From Companilactobacillus halodurans (lineage in GTDB: Bacteria > Bacillota > Bacilli > Lactobacillales > Lactobacillaceae), in contig NZ_VDFP01000018.1 of the NCBI RefSeq assembly GCF_009600985.1, positions 1 through 51,463 on the forward strand: a stretch of DNA of 51,463 bases, read 5' to 3'. A program made the position numbers and the translations under genes. Position 1 is the first letter of the stretch. Each line of letters begins with the position of its first letter. The notes beneath the pieces are model-generated. The model searched no databases. It saw nothing but the letters and a program-made list of their open reading frames with translations, and was not told the DNA's origin. This document shows positions 1 to 8,854 of the stretch, in pieces.

Positions 1-123
1 AACTACAAAACTCCACGGGAACTATTCACTAGTTTCTGTGGAGTTTAGAAATGTACTTTTCTGGTACTGATATATTTCGTATTTATTTTTGGACAAGTGG
101 CTAACTTGTTCTTGTAATTTTCG
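1..123 (+). mobile_element. End of a repeated IS-like element (left copy)
   Basis: These 123 bases recur exactly, reverse-complemented, at 51337-51459. Identity stops at base 123, where the reading frame of a decapitated amidohydrolase begins. That is what the terminus of an inserted element looks like. An 8-bp stem (bases 9-16 with 38-45, AACTCCAC/GTGGAGTT) forms a terminator-like hairpin. Frame 2-70 is open up to a TGA and could be the last codons of a transposase, but it is too short to identify. I do not recognise the IS family. The rest of the element lies outside the window. Confidence 0.6.
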
Positions 124-575
124 ATATTGAATTGATTCAAGAAAAAGGTATCTACCTAACACCTACCGTTATTGCTACTTATTCAATTCCTGCTTACGGT
201 GAAGGGAAATTACCTGATTATATGGTCGATAAAGCTAAAGGCTTTAAGGATAAGTTCTATGCTCGTATGAAAGTAGCAATTAAAGGTGGCGTCACATTAG
301 CTTTTGGTACTGATGCGGGAACTCCATTCAATACTTTTAGCGATATTCCTAAGGAATTGGAATTATTGACAGATGTCGGAGCAAGCAATGAAGAAGCTCT
401 CTTCGCAGCAACTAGAAACAGTTCTCACTTGTTAAGAATCGATGATAAATATGGTTCAATTAAAGAAGGCAAAATTGCTGATTTCTTAGTTTTAGATGAA
501 GATCCATTAAAAGATATCAAGGCCGTTCAACAAAAAGATAAACAAGTTTACAAAAAAGGTAAATTGGTCGAATAA
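124..575 (+). pseudogene. Amidohydrolase, C-terminal fragment (5' truncated)
   Basis: The frame encodes about 150 residues that match residues 251-400 of the intact amidohydrolase at 2092-3294, including the GTDAGTPFN motif with its metal-site Asp and the closing KAVQQKDKQVYKKG segment. The HxH motif, the lysine ligand and the two middle histidines are missing, so the product cannot be an active enzyme. The homology begins exactly where the repeated element at 1-123 ends. The simplest reading is insertion of that element into a third member of the family, or deletion next to it. A TTG at 132 could serve as a start but has no convincing ribosome binding site. Confidence 0.85.
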
Positions 576-597
576 ATATTTATATCATTGTGAACTC

Positions 598-637
598 AAA
601 AAGACACAGTAATCGTTTTTCGATTGCTGTGTCTTTT
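598..637. terminator. Bidirectional rho-independent terminator
   Basis: AAAAGACACAGTAATCG pairs with CGATTGCTGTGTCTTTT around a T5 loop, with one mismatch. A-runs and T-runs flank both sides, so it can serve the amidohydrolase remnant on the plus strand and the symporter gene converging from the minus strand. Confidence 0.85.
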
Positions 638-664
638 GTCGCTATTAAAAAATTTCAATTGAAA

Positions 665-1855
665 TCAAAGTAATTTCAAGAAGACAGACGCAATAATAAC
701 TGATGCGACAGATACTGTTGCAAAGCCTCCAACTAACATTTTTGGCAGGATATTGGCAGTTAAATATTCTTCCTCGCCCTTGTTATTTGCAACACTGTGG
801 CAAACTTCAGTGGTTAAAACAAAATCAGCCGGGAAACCAAATAAAGCTGTCAGTGAACAGGCAAAAGCCATATTTTTACTCATACCAAAAGGTTTTGCTA
901 AAGCAAATGAAGCTAAAAACATTCCAAAGATACCTAAGAAAATCAAGACAATGATTTGGATAATGATATTTCCAATTACTTGTGGGGTCGTGAGACTTAA
1001 TTGCGAGAAGATATATGCAAGTAGACCATACATCAACCAATTGAAGACGCCTGCTTTGTTTAGGACACTGTCTTCCAAGAAGCCTAGTTGATGGGCGATA
1101 ACACCGAAGATCAAACAAATGACATTAGCATTGATGACGCCATTCATCAAACCTGCTACCCAATTACTCAATAGAGCAACTAAAGCCACACGAACGATGA
1201 TAAAGACCGGTGTCTGATATTGGTCGGGTAAATTCAAAACCGGTTTTTTATTATTTTCGTCAACTTTTTCTTGGTGAATCATTTTAAAGACATTTGAGTC
1301 GGGGTCGTCTTTTCCATGATTATATTCAGTTACTAAACGATTGCCTTCTTTTCTCAATAAGAGTGAAGTTAAAGGATAGCCAATCATTGAATGCATAATA
1401 TACATTGAAACAGGTAGTGCGACTAATGTAGTAATACCAGCTGCCTTTAAACCATTAGTCATCAATAGTGCAGCAACTAAACCTCCAGTTAATGGTGGAA
1501 TAGCGGCAACGACTGTGTGCCAATTGTAAATAAAAGTACCTACGATCAAAGTGAAAATCAATGTGCCGCAAACCCCTAAAAGGGCAATACACACTGCTTT
1601 CCACTGAGCTAATAATTCTTTGAAATTCATTAAGGTACCAAGGTGAACCAATAGTAGAGAAATGCCGATTCCAATAAAAGAACTATTAAACGATGCTTGA
1701 GCAACAATATTTTTGGGCAAGACGGTCCAAAAGCCAATCACGAAGCAAATAGCTGTAATAAAAATTGAAGGGATGAAGGCTTTTGTTGCAGCCGATACCC
1801 AATCTCCAATTAACATAAAAACCATAACAATAGTAAATGCAATAAGATAATTCAT
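665..1855 (-). CDS. GltS-like sodium/solute symporter family membrane protein
   Basis: This 396-residue protein is hydrophobic throughout, with about ten predicted membrane segments. It starts directly in a membrane helix (MNYLIAFTIVMVFML) and has a hydrophilic cytosolic loop near residues 165-215. Glycine-rich membrane motifs such as PPLTGGLVAALL and FGFPADFVLTTE recall the sodium:glutamate symporter (GltS) group, but the family call is from memory. AGGAGGG lies 7 nt before the ATG. It is transcribed divergently from the amidohydrolases with its own promoter. Its position between an amidohydrolase remnant and two intact amidohydrolases suggests it imports their substrate or exports a product; that link is inference. 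A related carboxylate carrier is the main alternative. Confidence 0.6.
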   Translation of the reverse strand: MNYLIAFTIVMVFMLIGDWVSAATKAFIPSIFITAICFVIGFWTVLPKNIVAQASFNSSFIGIGISLLLVHLGTLMNFKELLAQWKAVCIALLGVCGTLIFTLIVGTFIYNWHTVVAAIPPLTGGLVAALLMTNGLKAAGITTLVALPVSMYIMHSMIGYPLTSLLLRKEGNRLVTEYNHGKDDPDSNVFKMIHQEKVDENNKKPVLNLPDQYQTPVFIIVRVALVALLSNWVAGLMNGVINANVICLIFGVIAHQLGFLEDSVLNKAGVFNWLMYGLLAYIFSQLSLTTPQVIGNIIIQIIVLIFLGIFGMFLASFALAKPFGMSKNMAFACSLTALFGFPADFVLTTEVCHSVANNKGEEEYLTANILPKMLVGGFATVSVASVIIASVFLKLL

Positions 1856-1900
1856 AAGCTTGCCCTCCTAAATAACAAGATTAAAAAATTATTAGAATTT

Positions 1901-1929
1901 AACTTATTCTTTTTTTATTTTTATGTCAA
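1901..1929 (-). promoter_or_regulatory. Promoter of the symporter gene
   Basis: On the minus strand TTGACA (1924-1929), a 17-bp spacer and TAAGTT (1901-1906) lie about 45 bp upstream of the symporter ATG. Confidence 0.6.
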
Positions 1930-2034
1930 ATTTAATTTTTATAATATCAGGAAATCAGGCTTATCAACGCCTAAACTGTGGTAAAGCTTAAATTAAAATA
2001 TTTATTATTTAAATTGGAAATAATTAATAAAGCG

Positions 2035-2063
2035 TTGACAATAATTAAAATGAATCTTAGAAT
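2035..2063 (+). promoter_or_regulatory. Consensus sigma-A promoter of the amidohydrolase pair
   Basis: TTGACA (2035-2040), an exact 17-bp spacer and TAGAAT (2058-2063). A transcript starting near 2070 would have a leader of about 20 nt with AGGAGG before the ATG at 2092. This rules out the longer upstream reading frame as coding. Confidence 0.85.
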
Positions 2064-2091
2064 TTGGTCAATAAATTTAGGAGGCATTACT

Positions 2092-3294
2092 ATGACACAG
2101 ACTTTATATAAAAATTTCAATTTATTTGATGGCAACAAAGCTAGTATTCAAAAGGATGCTTGGTTTATCGTTGATGATGAGTCAGGCAAAATTGTTAAAT
2201 TAGGTTTTAAGGATACACCTAATTCACAAGAAGTTGTTGATCTCAAAGGGAAGTACGTGATGCCAGGATTGATTAATGCTCACACTCACATCATGATGAA
2301 TCCCCAAACGAATAAATTGGAGTATTTGTCTGAAGCTGAAGTTACTTTTACTGTCTTAAAAAACCTAAAAGAATTGTTAAAAGCAGGTATTACATATATC
2401 AGAGATTGCGGCTGTGCCTTTGATGTCGATATTAAATTGGCTAGATTGCAGGCCGAGGGTCAACTAGGTGGTACCGAAATCTTGCCTTCAGGTCGTCCTA
2501 TGAGCATGACTGGTGGTCACGGTGATTTTACCGAAGGACTAGATGGCGAAACGACTTGGGGTAATTTAGTAGATTCTACTGATGAGATGAGAAAAGCAGT
2601 CCGTCACGAATTTAAATTGGGTGCTAAGAACATCAAGGTTATGGCAACTGGTGGCGTTATGTCAGCGACTGACCAAATTGATGATACAGAACTTTCAGTT
2701 GATGAAATTAAAACTGCTGTTGAAGAAGCCCATTCAAAACACATGACAGTTGCCGCTCACGCTGAAGGAGCAAACGGAATTCACAATGCAATTGTTGCTG
2801 GAGTCGATTCGGTTGAACACGGTTCTTATGTAACTGATGAAGACATCGATCTAATGCTTAAACAAGGCACTTATCTAACACCTACATTGATTGCTGCTTA
2901 TACGATTCCTGAATACGGCGAAGGTAAATTGCCACAATATATGTTGGATAAGGCCAATTCATTTATTAAAGATTTCTATGAACGTGTTGGCGTGGCAGCT
3001 AAAGCTGGCGTTAAATTGACTTTTGGGACTGATGCTGGAACGCCATTCAATGGCTTTAAAGATGCTACTAAAGAGTTTGAATTGATGACCTCAGTTGGTG
3101 CAACCAATGAACAAGCTTTGTTTGCAAGTTCTAAGAACAGTGCCAAATTACTTGGAATCGACAAAGATTATGGAACTTTGGAAGAAGGCAAGGTTGCTGA
3201 TTTCTTGGTTCTAGATAATGATCCGGTTGCTGATGTCAAAGCTATTCAACAAGAAGATAAAGCAGTTTATAAGAAAGGTATTAAGGTGTTTTAG
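2092..3294 (+). CDS. Amidohydrolase family protein (COG1228-type metal-dependent hydrolase)
   Basis: This 400-residue cytosolic enzyme has the amidohydrolase TIM-barrel signature. HTH (H64, H66) follows the beta-sandwich entry segment VMPGLINAHTHI. A probable carboxylated lysine sits in NIKVMATGG (K182), metal histidines in AHAEG (H223) and VEHGS (H243), and the catalytic Asp in GTDAG (D314). Relatives include Xaa-Arg/Lys dipeptidases and prolidase-like enzymes, so hydrolysis of a small peptide or N-acyl amino acid is likely; the substrate cannot be read from sequence. I placed the start at 2092 because AGGAGG is 7 nt upstream and the frame's earlier codons overlap the promoter. A paralogue follows after 12 nt. 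Confidence 0.85.
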   Translation: MTQTLYKNFNLFDGNKASIQKDAWFIVDDESGKIVKLGFKDTPNSQEVVDLKGKYVMPGLINAHTHIMMNPQTNKLEYLSEAEVTFTVLKNLKELLKAGITYIRDCGCAFDVDIKLARLQAEGQLGGTEILPSGRPMSMTGGHGDFTEGLDGETTWGNLVDSTDEMRKAVRHEFKLGAKNIKVMATGGVMSATDQIDDTELSVDEIKTAVEEAHSKHMTVAAHAEGANGIHNAIVAGVDSVEHGSYVTDEDIDLMLKQGTYLTPTLIAAYTIPEYGEGKLPQYMLDKANSFIKDFYERVGVAAKAGVKLTFGTDAGTPFNGFKDATKEFELMTSVGATNEQALFASSKNSAKLLGIDKDYGTLEEGKVADFLVLDNDPVADVKAIQQEDKAVYKKGIKVF

Positions 3295-3306
3295 AGGTTA
3301 TTAATT

Positions 3307-4506
3307 ATGACGAAAACATTTATTAATTTAAACTTGTTCGATGGCGTTAAAAATGAAATTGTGAAAAACAGTTATTTGACGGTTGACGACAAGGGAAAAA
3401 TTTTGGCAAAGGGCATTGGGACTCCTGATGATTCTTATCAAAAAGTTGATTTGAAAAATAAGTTTGTTATGCCTGGTTTAATTAATGCACATACGCACAT
3501 TATGATGAATCCAGTTACAAATAAATTGGAATATCTTTCTGAAGCTGAGGTTACATTTACAGCTTTGAAAAATTTGCAGACGTTGTTGCATGCAGGGGTC
3601 ACTTACATCAGAGATTGCGGTTGTCCGTTTGATGTCGATATTAAATTACGTCGTCTTCAAGAAGATGGACAATTAGGAGGAACTGAAATTTTGCCCTCAG
3701 GTCGACCAATGACGATGACTGGTGGTCATGGAGATTTTAAAGAAGATTTAGACGGTCATGTAACTTGGGGTCATTTGGTTGATTCACCAGATGAGATGAG
3801 AAAATCAGTTCGTCAGGAATTTAAACTTGGAGCTAAGAATATTAAAGTTATGGCAACTGGTGGCGGGATGTCTTCAACCGATCAAGTTGACGATACCGAG
3901 TTAACTGAAAGTGAAATTCGTGTAGCTGTTGAAGAAGCCCACACCAAACACATGACGGTAGCGTCACATGCTCAAGGCAACAATGGGATTCAAATTTCCC
4001 TAGATGCTGGAGTTGATTCAATCGAGCATGGTATTTATGTTGATGAAAAGCAAGCAGAGTTTATGAAAGAACACAATGTTTATTTGGTGCCAACCTTGAA
4101 TGCTTGTGCAGGAATCGATAAGTATGGTGTCGGTAAGATACCAGATTATATGATTAAAAAGAATGATATCGTTAAGAAAGATTTCTTCAAAAATATCGGT
4201 ATGGCTTTGAAAAAAGGTGTGAAAGTCGTTGTTGGAACTGATGCTGGTACACCATTCAATAGTTTTGAAACTGGTACGACCGATGAATTGGAATTGATTG
4301 CAGGACTTGGTGTAAGTCCTTATCAAGCCTTGCTTGGAACGACTAAATATGCGGCTGAATTATTGGGAATTACTGATAATTATGGAAGTCTTGATGTGGA
4401 TAAGTTTGCTGACTTTTTAGTTTTGGATGAAAATCCACTGGAGGATATCAAAGCTGTTCAACAAAAAGATAAACAAGTCTATAAAAAAGGACAATTAGTC
4501 AAATAA
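3307..4506 (+). CDS. Amidohydrolase family protein, second tandem copy
   Basis: This 399-residue paralogue of the preceding gene shares the same domain layout: HTH in NAHTHIMMNP, NIKVMATGGG lysine segment, SHAQG, IEHGI and GTDAGTPFN. All metal-site positions look intact, so it should be catalytically competent. It differs around the presumed substrate pocket (SHAQGNNG versus AHAEGANG; LNACAGIDKYG versus LIAAYTIPEYG), which suggests a different side-chain preference. AGAGG precedes the ATG and the 12-nt gap implies one transcript with its neighbour. The closing residues are closer to the truncated copy at 124-575 than to the neighbour. The three copies therefore look like an old local duplication series. 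Confidence 0.85.
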   Translation: MTKTFINLNLFDGVKNEIVKNSYLTVDDKGKILAKGIGTPDDSYQKVDLKNKFVMPGLINAHTHIMMNPVTNKLEYLSEAEVTFTALKNLQTLLHAGVTYIRDCGCPFDVDIKLRRLQEDGQLGGTEILPSGRPMTMTGGHGDFKEDLDGHVTWGHLVDSPDEMRKSVRQEFKLGAKNIKVMATGGGMSSTDQVDDTELTESEIRVAVEEAHTKHMTVASHAQGNNGIQISLDAGVDSIEHGIYVDEKQAEFMKEHNVYLVPTLNACAGIDKYGVGKIPDYMIKKNDIVKKDFFKNIGMALKKGVKVVVGTDAGTPFNSFETGTTDELELIAGLGVSPYQALLGTTKYAAELLGITDNYGSLDVDKFADFLVLDENPLEDIKAVQQKDKQVYKKGQLVK

Positions 4507-4574
4507 AAATTTTCTGTAAATTCTAGAAATAATTTTCAATATTTTGTATAATGAATACAGATATTACAGGTTTG

Positions 4575-4608
4575 GCTATGACAGAGCATATTGTCATAGC
4601 TCATTTTT
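4575..4608 (+). terminator. Rho-independent terminator after the amidohydrolases
   Basis: GCTATGACA pairs with TGTCATAGC around an 8-nt loop, followed by TCATTTTTTTT. A TATAAT lies at 4547-4552, so a very short separate transcript ending here is also conceivable. Confidence 0.75.
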
Positions 4609-4671
4609 TTTGGAATTTTCCGTTAAAAATGGGTAATATTAAATATATATCTAGAAAAAAGAGGCAAAAAC

Positions 4672-6072
4672 GTGGAAGATAGAGTATCAACACGTGTAAA
4701 ATTATCGATTTTAGCGGTTGGATTATTGTCATTTACCGGAATTTTGATTGAAACTTCAATGAATGTAACCTTTCCAACTTTGACTAAGGAATTGAATGTC
4801 AGTTTAGGGACCGTGCAGTGGTTGACGACTGGATATTTGTTGCTAACAACCATTGTCATGAGCACAACGGCTTACGTGTTAAAAAAGTTTCATCCGTTGA
4901 AAATTTTTATTTTTGCGGCTTCACTATGTTTAGTGGGAACGCTGGTTTGTTTGTTCTCGCCAACCTTTCCAATTTTAATGGCAGGGAGACTTTTGCAGGC
5001 GATTGCGACTGGATTGTCAACTCCATTAATGTTTAATTTAATTTTTGAAGAGATTCCACCAGCTAAATTAGGACTTTATACAGGATTAGCTGGAGTGGTG
5101 ATTTCTTTAGCTCCAGCTTTAGGACCAACTTATGGAGGTATAATCAATCGACTTTGGACTTGGCGTGAGATTTTTGTTGGCGTGATTCCTTTGATTGTAA
5201 TCTTATTTATTCTTGGATGGTTTACTGTTCGAGGCAAAGTCAGGGGTACAGAGGGAATTTCCTTTGATTATTTAAGTGTTGTCTTTTTGGCGGCAATCTT
5301 TTCAATGGTTCTCTTTACCTTTGACCAGGCAGGTAAACATGGCTGGACTTCAAGCCAATTCATCTTGTGGATTATTGCTTCGGTTGTTGTATTCTTGCTT
5401 TTTGCTTGGTACAACAAGAAGAGTTCTCGTCAATTGATTGACTTTTCAATTTTGAAATTACCAGTGCTTCGTTTAAGATTATTTGGTTATTTTAGTTTGC
5501 AATTCATCAATATTGGTTTGTCATTTGTTATTCCAATTGTTGCGCAAACAGCATTGAAGATGAATTCAGCTCAAGCAGGTTTGACTTTGTTGCCGGGGTC
5601 ATTATTAGGTGCTTTATTAGGGCCAGTTGCTGGTACCTGGTATGATAAAAAGGGTGCTTTGCCACCTCTTTTGACTAGTGGAATTTTGATTACAGTTGGT
5701 TCAGCATTATTTTGGATCAATAGTGATAACTTATCCTTTGTCACTATCACTTTGATTTATATTGTGGTTAGATTAGGCTTTAACTTTGGTTTCGCTAATT
5801 CATTATCTGATGGTAGCGTTCAAGTTACTGGTAGAAAAAAATCTGATCAAAACTCGTTATTTAGTATGATGCAGCAATACGCTGGTTCATTAGGTACGAA
5901 CGTTTTATCAGTCGTTATTTCAGCGGTGGCTTTGACTAGTGGTACAAATGATGAGGTCATAAATACCCTCATGGGTGCTAAACTCGACTTTATTTTGTTG
6001 ACCGTTTTGTCAGCTTTAGTCTTGTTATCGGTGATTTATATTTATTACAAATATGAAAAAAAGAATAATTAA
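4672..6072 (+). CDS. MFS transporter, DHA2 (EmrB/QacA) family drug exporter
   Basis: This 466-residue membrane protein has about 14 hydrophobic segments, the number typical of DHA2 proton-driven multidrug exporters. The first helix carries FTGILIETSMNVTFPTLTKEL and is followed by GTVQWLTTGYLL, both standard in this group. Later come MAGRLLQAIATGL and the motif-C-like GVVISLAPALGPTYGG, where the antiporter prolines sit. Translation probably starts at GTG 4672, 5 nt after AAGAGG. It stands alone between two terminators. Substrates cannot be predicted. A compatible-solute or peptide exporter of the same family is possible. Confidence 0.85.
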   Translation: MEDRVSTRVKLSILAVGLLSFTGILIETSMNVTFPTLTKELNVSLGTVQWLTTGYLLLTTIVMSTTAYVLKKFHPLKIFIFAASLCLVGTLVCLFSPTFPILMAGRLLQAIATGLSTPLMFNLIFEEIPPAKLGLYTGLAGVVISLAPALGPTYGGIINRLWTWREIFVGVIPLIVILFILGWFTVRGKVRGTEGISFDYLSVVFLAAIFSMVLFTFDQAGKHGWTSSQFILWIIASVVVFLLFAWYNKKSSRQLIDFSILKLPVLRLRLFGYFSLQFINIGLSFVIPIVAQTALKMNSAQAGLTLLPGSLLGALLGPVAGTWYDKKGALPPLLTSGILITVGSALFWINSDNLSFVTITLIYIVVRLGFNFGFANSLSDGSVQVTGRKKSDQNSLFSMMQQYAGSLGTNVLSVVISAVALTSGTNDEVINTLMGAKLDFILLTVLSALVLLSVIYIYYKYEKKNN

Positions 6073-6078
6073 TTTTTA

Positions 6079-6111
6079 AGTCCTGACTTTTAGAGAATCA
6101 GGACTTTTTTT
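6079..6111 (+). terminator. Rho-independent terminator after the MFS gene
   Basis: AGTCCTGA pairs with TCAGGACT around an 11-nt loop and runs into seven Ts. Confidence 0.9.
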
Positions 6112-6188
6112 AGTGTCGACAAAACTGTTACAAAGAGTCTTGATTTGTTAAAATAGTAGTAGTTAATTTCGGTTTTATTGGAGAATAT

Positions 6189-8846
6189 ATGTCAGAAAAT
6201 AAAAAATTACTTTTAATAGATGGAAACAGTGTCTCGTTTCGAGCATTCTTTGCAATGCACAACGTTTTAGACAAATTCGTCACTGGTGAGGGAATCCATA
6301 CTAATGCCTTGTATGCCTTCAATAATATGTTAGAAATCATCTTAAAAGATGAAAAGCCAACACATGCTTTAGTAGCCTTTGATGCAGGGAAAACGACCTT
6401 TAGAACAGAGATGTTCAAAGAATATAAGGGTACACGTGCTAAAACTCCACCTGAATTGATGGAACAATTGCCTTTGATTCAAGATTTATTGAATTATCGA
6501 GGAATAAAAACTTATGAATTGCCAAATTATGAGGCAGATGACATCATCGGAACTATGTCTCATAAAGCCGCAAATGAAGGCATGGATGTCACGATAATCA
6601 CAGGTGATCGGGATTTGACCCAATTATCAACTGATAAAATTACCGTTAAAGTCAATGTTAAGGGTGTCACTGAAACGGAGAGCTACACTCCAGAACACGT
6701 CAAAGAAAAATTAGGAATCACACCCAAACAAATTATCGATATGAAAGGCTTGATGGGAGATAACTCCGATCATTATCCTGGGGTCGAAAAAGTCGGTGAA
6801 AAGACCGCTATCAAATTAATCAATCAATATGGCAGCGTTGAAGATGTTTATGACCATGTTGATGAGATGAAAAAAAGCAAATTAAAAGAGCATCTAATTA
6901 ACGATAAGGACAAAGCTTTTTTAAGTAAGAAACTCGCCACGATCGATTTAGATGCTCCAATTGAAATTGGTTTAAGCGATGTTGAATATCATGGCGATAA
7001 TCAAGAACAATTGATGCAGTTTTATCAAAAGATGAATTTCAAATCATTTTTAGATCGAATGGATGCACCAACAAAAGATTCGACAGCTGAATTAGCTGAC
7101 CTTGATGTTAAGGAATTAAATAAAGCAAGTGTCGAAAAATTAGTTCAAGAAAATCAAACTTTAACGTTGATTGTTGAAGGTTTTGGCGATAACTACCATA
7201 CTTCGCCAATTATTGGTCTAATGATATCTGATGGGAAAAATTACTATGGAACGACTGACTTTTCTATTTTGGAAAATGAAGCTTTGAAGGCTTGGTTAGC
7301 TGATAGTTCTAAGGAAAAGTATTTGTTTGATAATAAGGCAACGATTGCGATGTTGCATCGCTATGGCTGTGAAATTGATGGCGTGACGTTTGATATGCTG
7401 TTAGTCGCTTACTTGTTGGATTCTAATGATAATAAGCAAGACATCGGACTCGTTGCCAGAAATTACAATATCAATTTACCAACCGAAGATGAATTTTATG
7501 GCAAAGGCGTCAAAAAAGCTGTGCCAGAAGATGATGATTTATTATTGAAATTTTTAGCTCAAAAAGCTCAAGTTATCGATAAACTCAAAGATAAAATGAT
7601 GGCTGAATTAAAGGACAATGATCAAGATAGTTTATACGATGAAATTGAATTGCCATTGTCTAAAGTCCTAGCTGAAATGGAAATCAAGGGAATTACTGTT
7701 CAAGCATCGAAATTAAAAGAGATGGAGAATACCTTTGGTGCCAAATTAGCTGAGATTGAAAAAGATATTTATAAAGATGCTGGGAAAGAATTTAATATCA
7801 ATTCACCTAAGCAACTGGGCGTCGTCTTGTTTGAAGACTTAAAACTGCCAGTTATTAAAAAGACTAAAACTGGTTATTCAACGTCAGTCGATGTCTTAGA
7901 GAAATTGAAAGATAAATCGCCGCTGGTTCAAAAAGTCTTAGATTATCGTCAAATTTCTAAGATTCAGTCAACTTATGTTGTTGGCCTCCAAAAATTCATT
8001 CAACCCGACAACAAGATTCATACGATTTACTTGCAAACTTTGACGCAAACGGGTCGTTTGTCATCAATTGAACCTAACTTGCAAAATATTCCGATTAGAG
8101 TTGACGAAGGTAAAAAGATTCGTAAAGCCTTTGTTCCTCAACATGATGATTGGGAGATTTTCTCAGCTGATTATTCTCAAGTTGAATTGCGTGTGCTAGC
8201 TCATATTTCGGGAGACGAGCATATGCAAGAAGCCTTTAAAGAAGATTACGATATTCATGCTCACACTGCTATGCGTATCTTTGGCTTGAATAGTACTGAC
8301 GAGGTAACTCCGAATATGCGTCGCCAAGCTAAAGCGACTAACTTTGGTATCGTCTATGGAATTAGCGATTATGGGCTATCTCAAAATATTGGTATTAGTC
8401 GAAAACAAGCTGGAGCTTTTATTGATTCTTATTTTGAACAATATCCTGGCGTTAAGCAGTACATGGATGATATCGTTAAGTATGCTCGTGAAAATGGCTA
8501 TGTTGAAACAATTATGCATCGTCGCCGTTATTTGCCAGATATTCATTCAAAGAATTTTAATGTTAGAAACTTTGCTAAAAGAACCGCTATGAACACTCCT
8601 ATTCAGGGAAGTGCGGCTGATATTATTAAGGTTGCTATGATTAATATGCAAAAGATGCTTGAAAAAGAGAAATTACAAGCTAATTTATTATTACAAGTAC
8701 ATGATGAAATGATTTTTGAAGCTCCAAAATCAGAAATTGAGACGTTAGAAAAATTAGTACCAAGCGTGATGGATTCGGCAGTTAAGTTGGATGTTCCTTT
8801 GAAGGTCGAAACAGCTCATGGAAAAACTTGGTATGAAGCAAAATAG
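6189..8846 (+). CDS. polA: DNA polymerase I
   Basis: This 885-residue repair and Okazaki-fragment polymerase has three domains. Residues 1-290 are the 5'-3' flap exonuclease (YKGTRAKTPPEL, YEADDIIGT, ITGDRDLTQL, DNSDHYPGV). Residues about 310-480 are a 3'-5' exonuclease fold that lacks the DxE residues, so it should not proofread, as in most Bacillota PolA. Residues about 490-885 are the polymerase, with motif A DYSQVELRVLAH, O-helix RRQAKATNFGIVYG and motif C QVHDEM. GGAG precedes the ATG. It opens a tight operon with mutM, coaE and nrdR. Confidence 0.97.
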   Translation: MSENKKLLLIDGNSVSFRAFFAMHNVLDKFVTGEGIHTNALYAFNNMLEIILKDEKPTHALVAFDAGKTTFRTEMFKEYKGTRAKTPPELMEQLPLIQDLLNYRGIKTYELPNYEADDIIGTMSHKAANEGMDVTIITGDRDLTQLSTDKITVKVNVKGVTETESYTPEHVKEKLGITPKQIIDMKGLMGDNSDHYPGVEKVGEKTAIKLINQYGSVEDVYDHVDEMKKSKLKEHLINDKDKAFLSKKLATIDLDAPIEIGLSDVEYHGDNQEQLMQFYQKMNFKSFLDRMDAPTKDSTAELADLDVKELNKASVEKLVQENQTLTLIVEGFGDNYHTSPIIGLMISDGKNYYGTTDFSILENEALKAWLADSSKEKYLFDNKATIAMLHRYGCEIDGVTFDMLLVAYLLDSNDNKQDIGLVARNYNINLPTEDEFYGKGVKKAVPEDDDLLLKFLAQKAQVIDKLKDKMMAELKDNDQDSLYDEIELPLSKVLAEMEIKGITVQASKLKEMENTFGAKLAEIEKDIYKDAGKEFNINSPKQLGVVLFEDLKLPVIKKTKTGYSTSVDVLEKLKDKSPLVQKVLDYRQISKIQSTYVVGLQKFIQPDNKIHTIYLQTLTQTGRLSSIEPNLQNIPIRVDEGKKIRKAFVPQHDDWEIFSADYSQVELRVLAHISGDEHMQEAFKEDYDIHAHTAMRIFGLNSTDEVTPNMRRQAKATNFGIVYGISDYGLSQNIGISRKQAGAFIDSYFEQYPGVKQYMDDIVKYARENGYVETIMHRRRYLPDIHSKNFNVRNFAKRTAMNTPIQGSAADIIKVAMINMQKMLEKEKLQANLLLQVHDEMIFEAPKSEIETLEKLVPSVMDSAVKLDVPLKVETAHGKTWYEAK

Positions 8847-8854
8847 GTGATAAG

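Noticed and set aside
703..1118. Overlapping ORFs of 80-112 codons inside the symporter gene
   Set aside because: They are shadows of the long minus-strand membrane protein and show no protein-like composition or ribosome binding site.
1978..2091. 38 extra N-terminal residues on the first intact amidohydrolase
   Set aside because: The stretch contains the TTGACA-N17-TAGAAT promoter and lacks a ribosome binding site; AGGAGG supports ATG 2092.
4018..4326. 102-codon minus-strand ORF inside the second amidohydrolase
   Set aside because: It is entirely inside a well-supported gene and antisense to conserved motifs.
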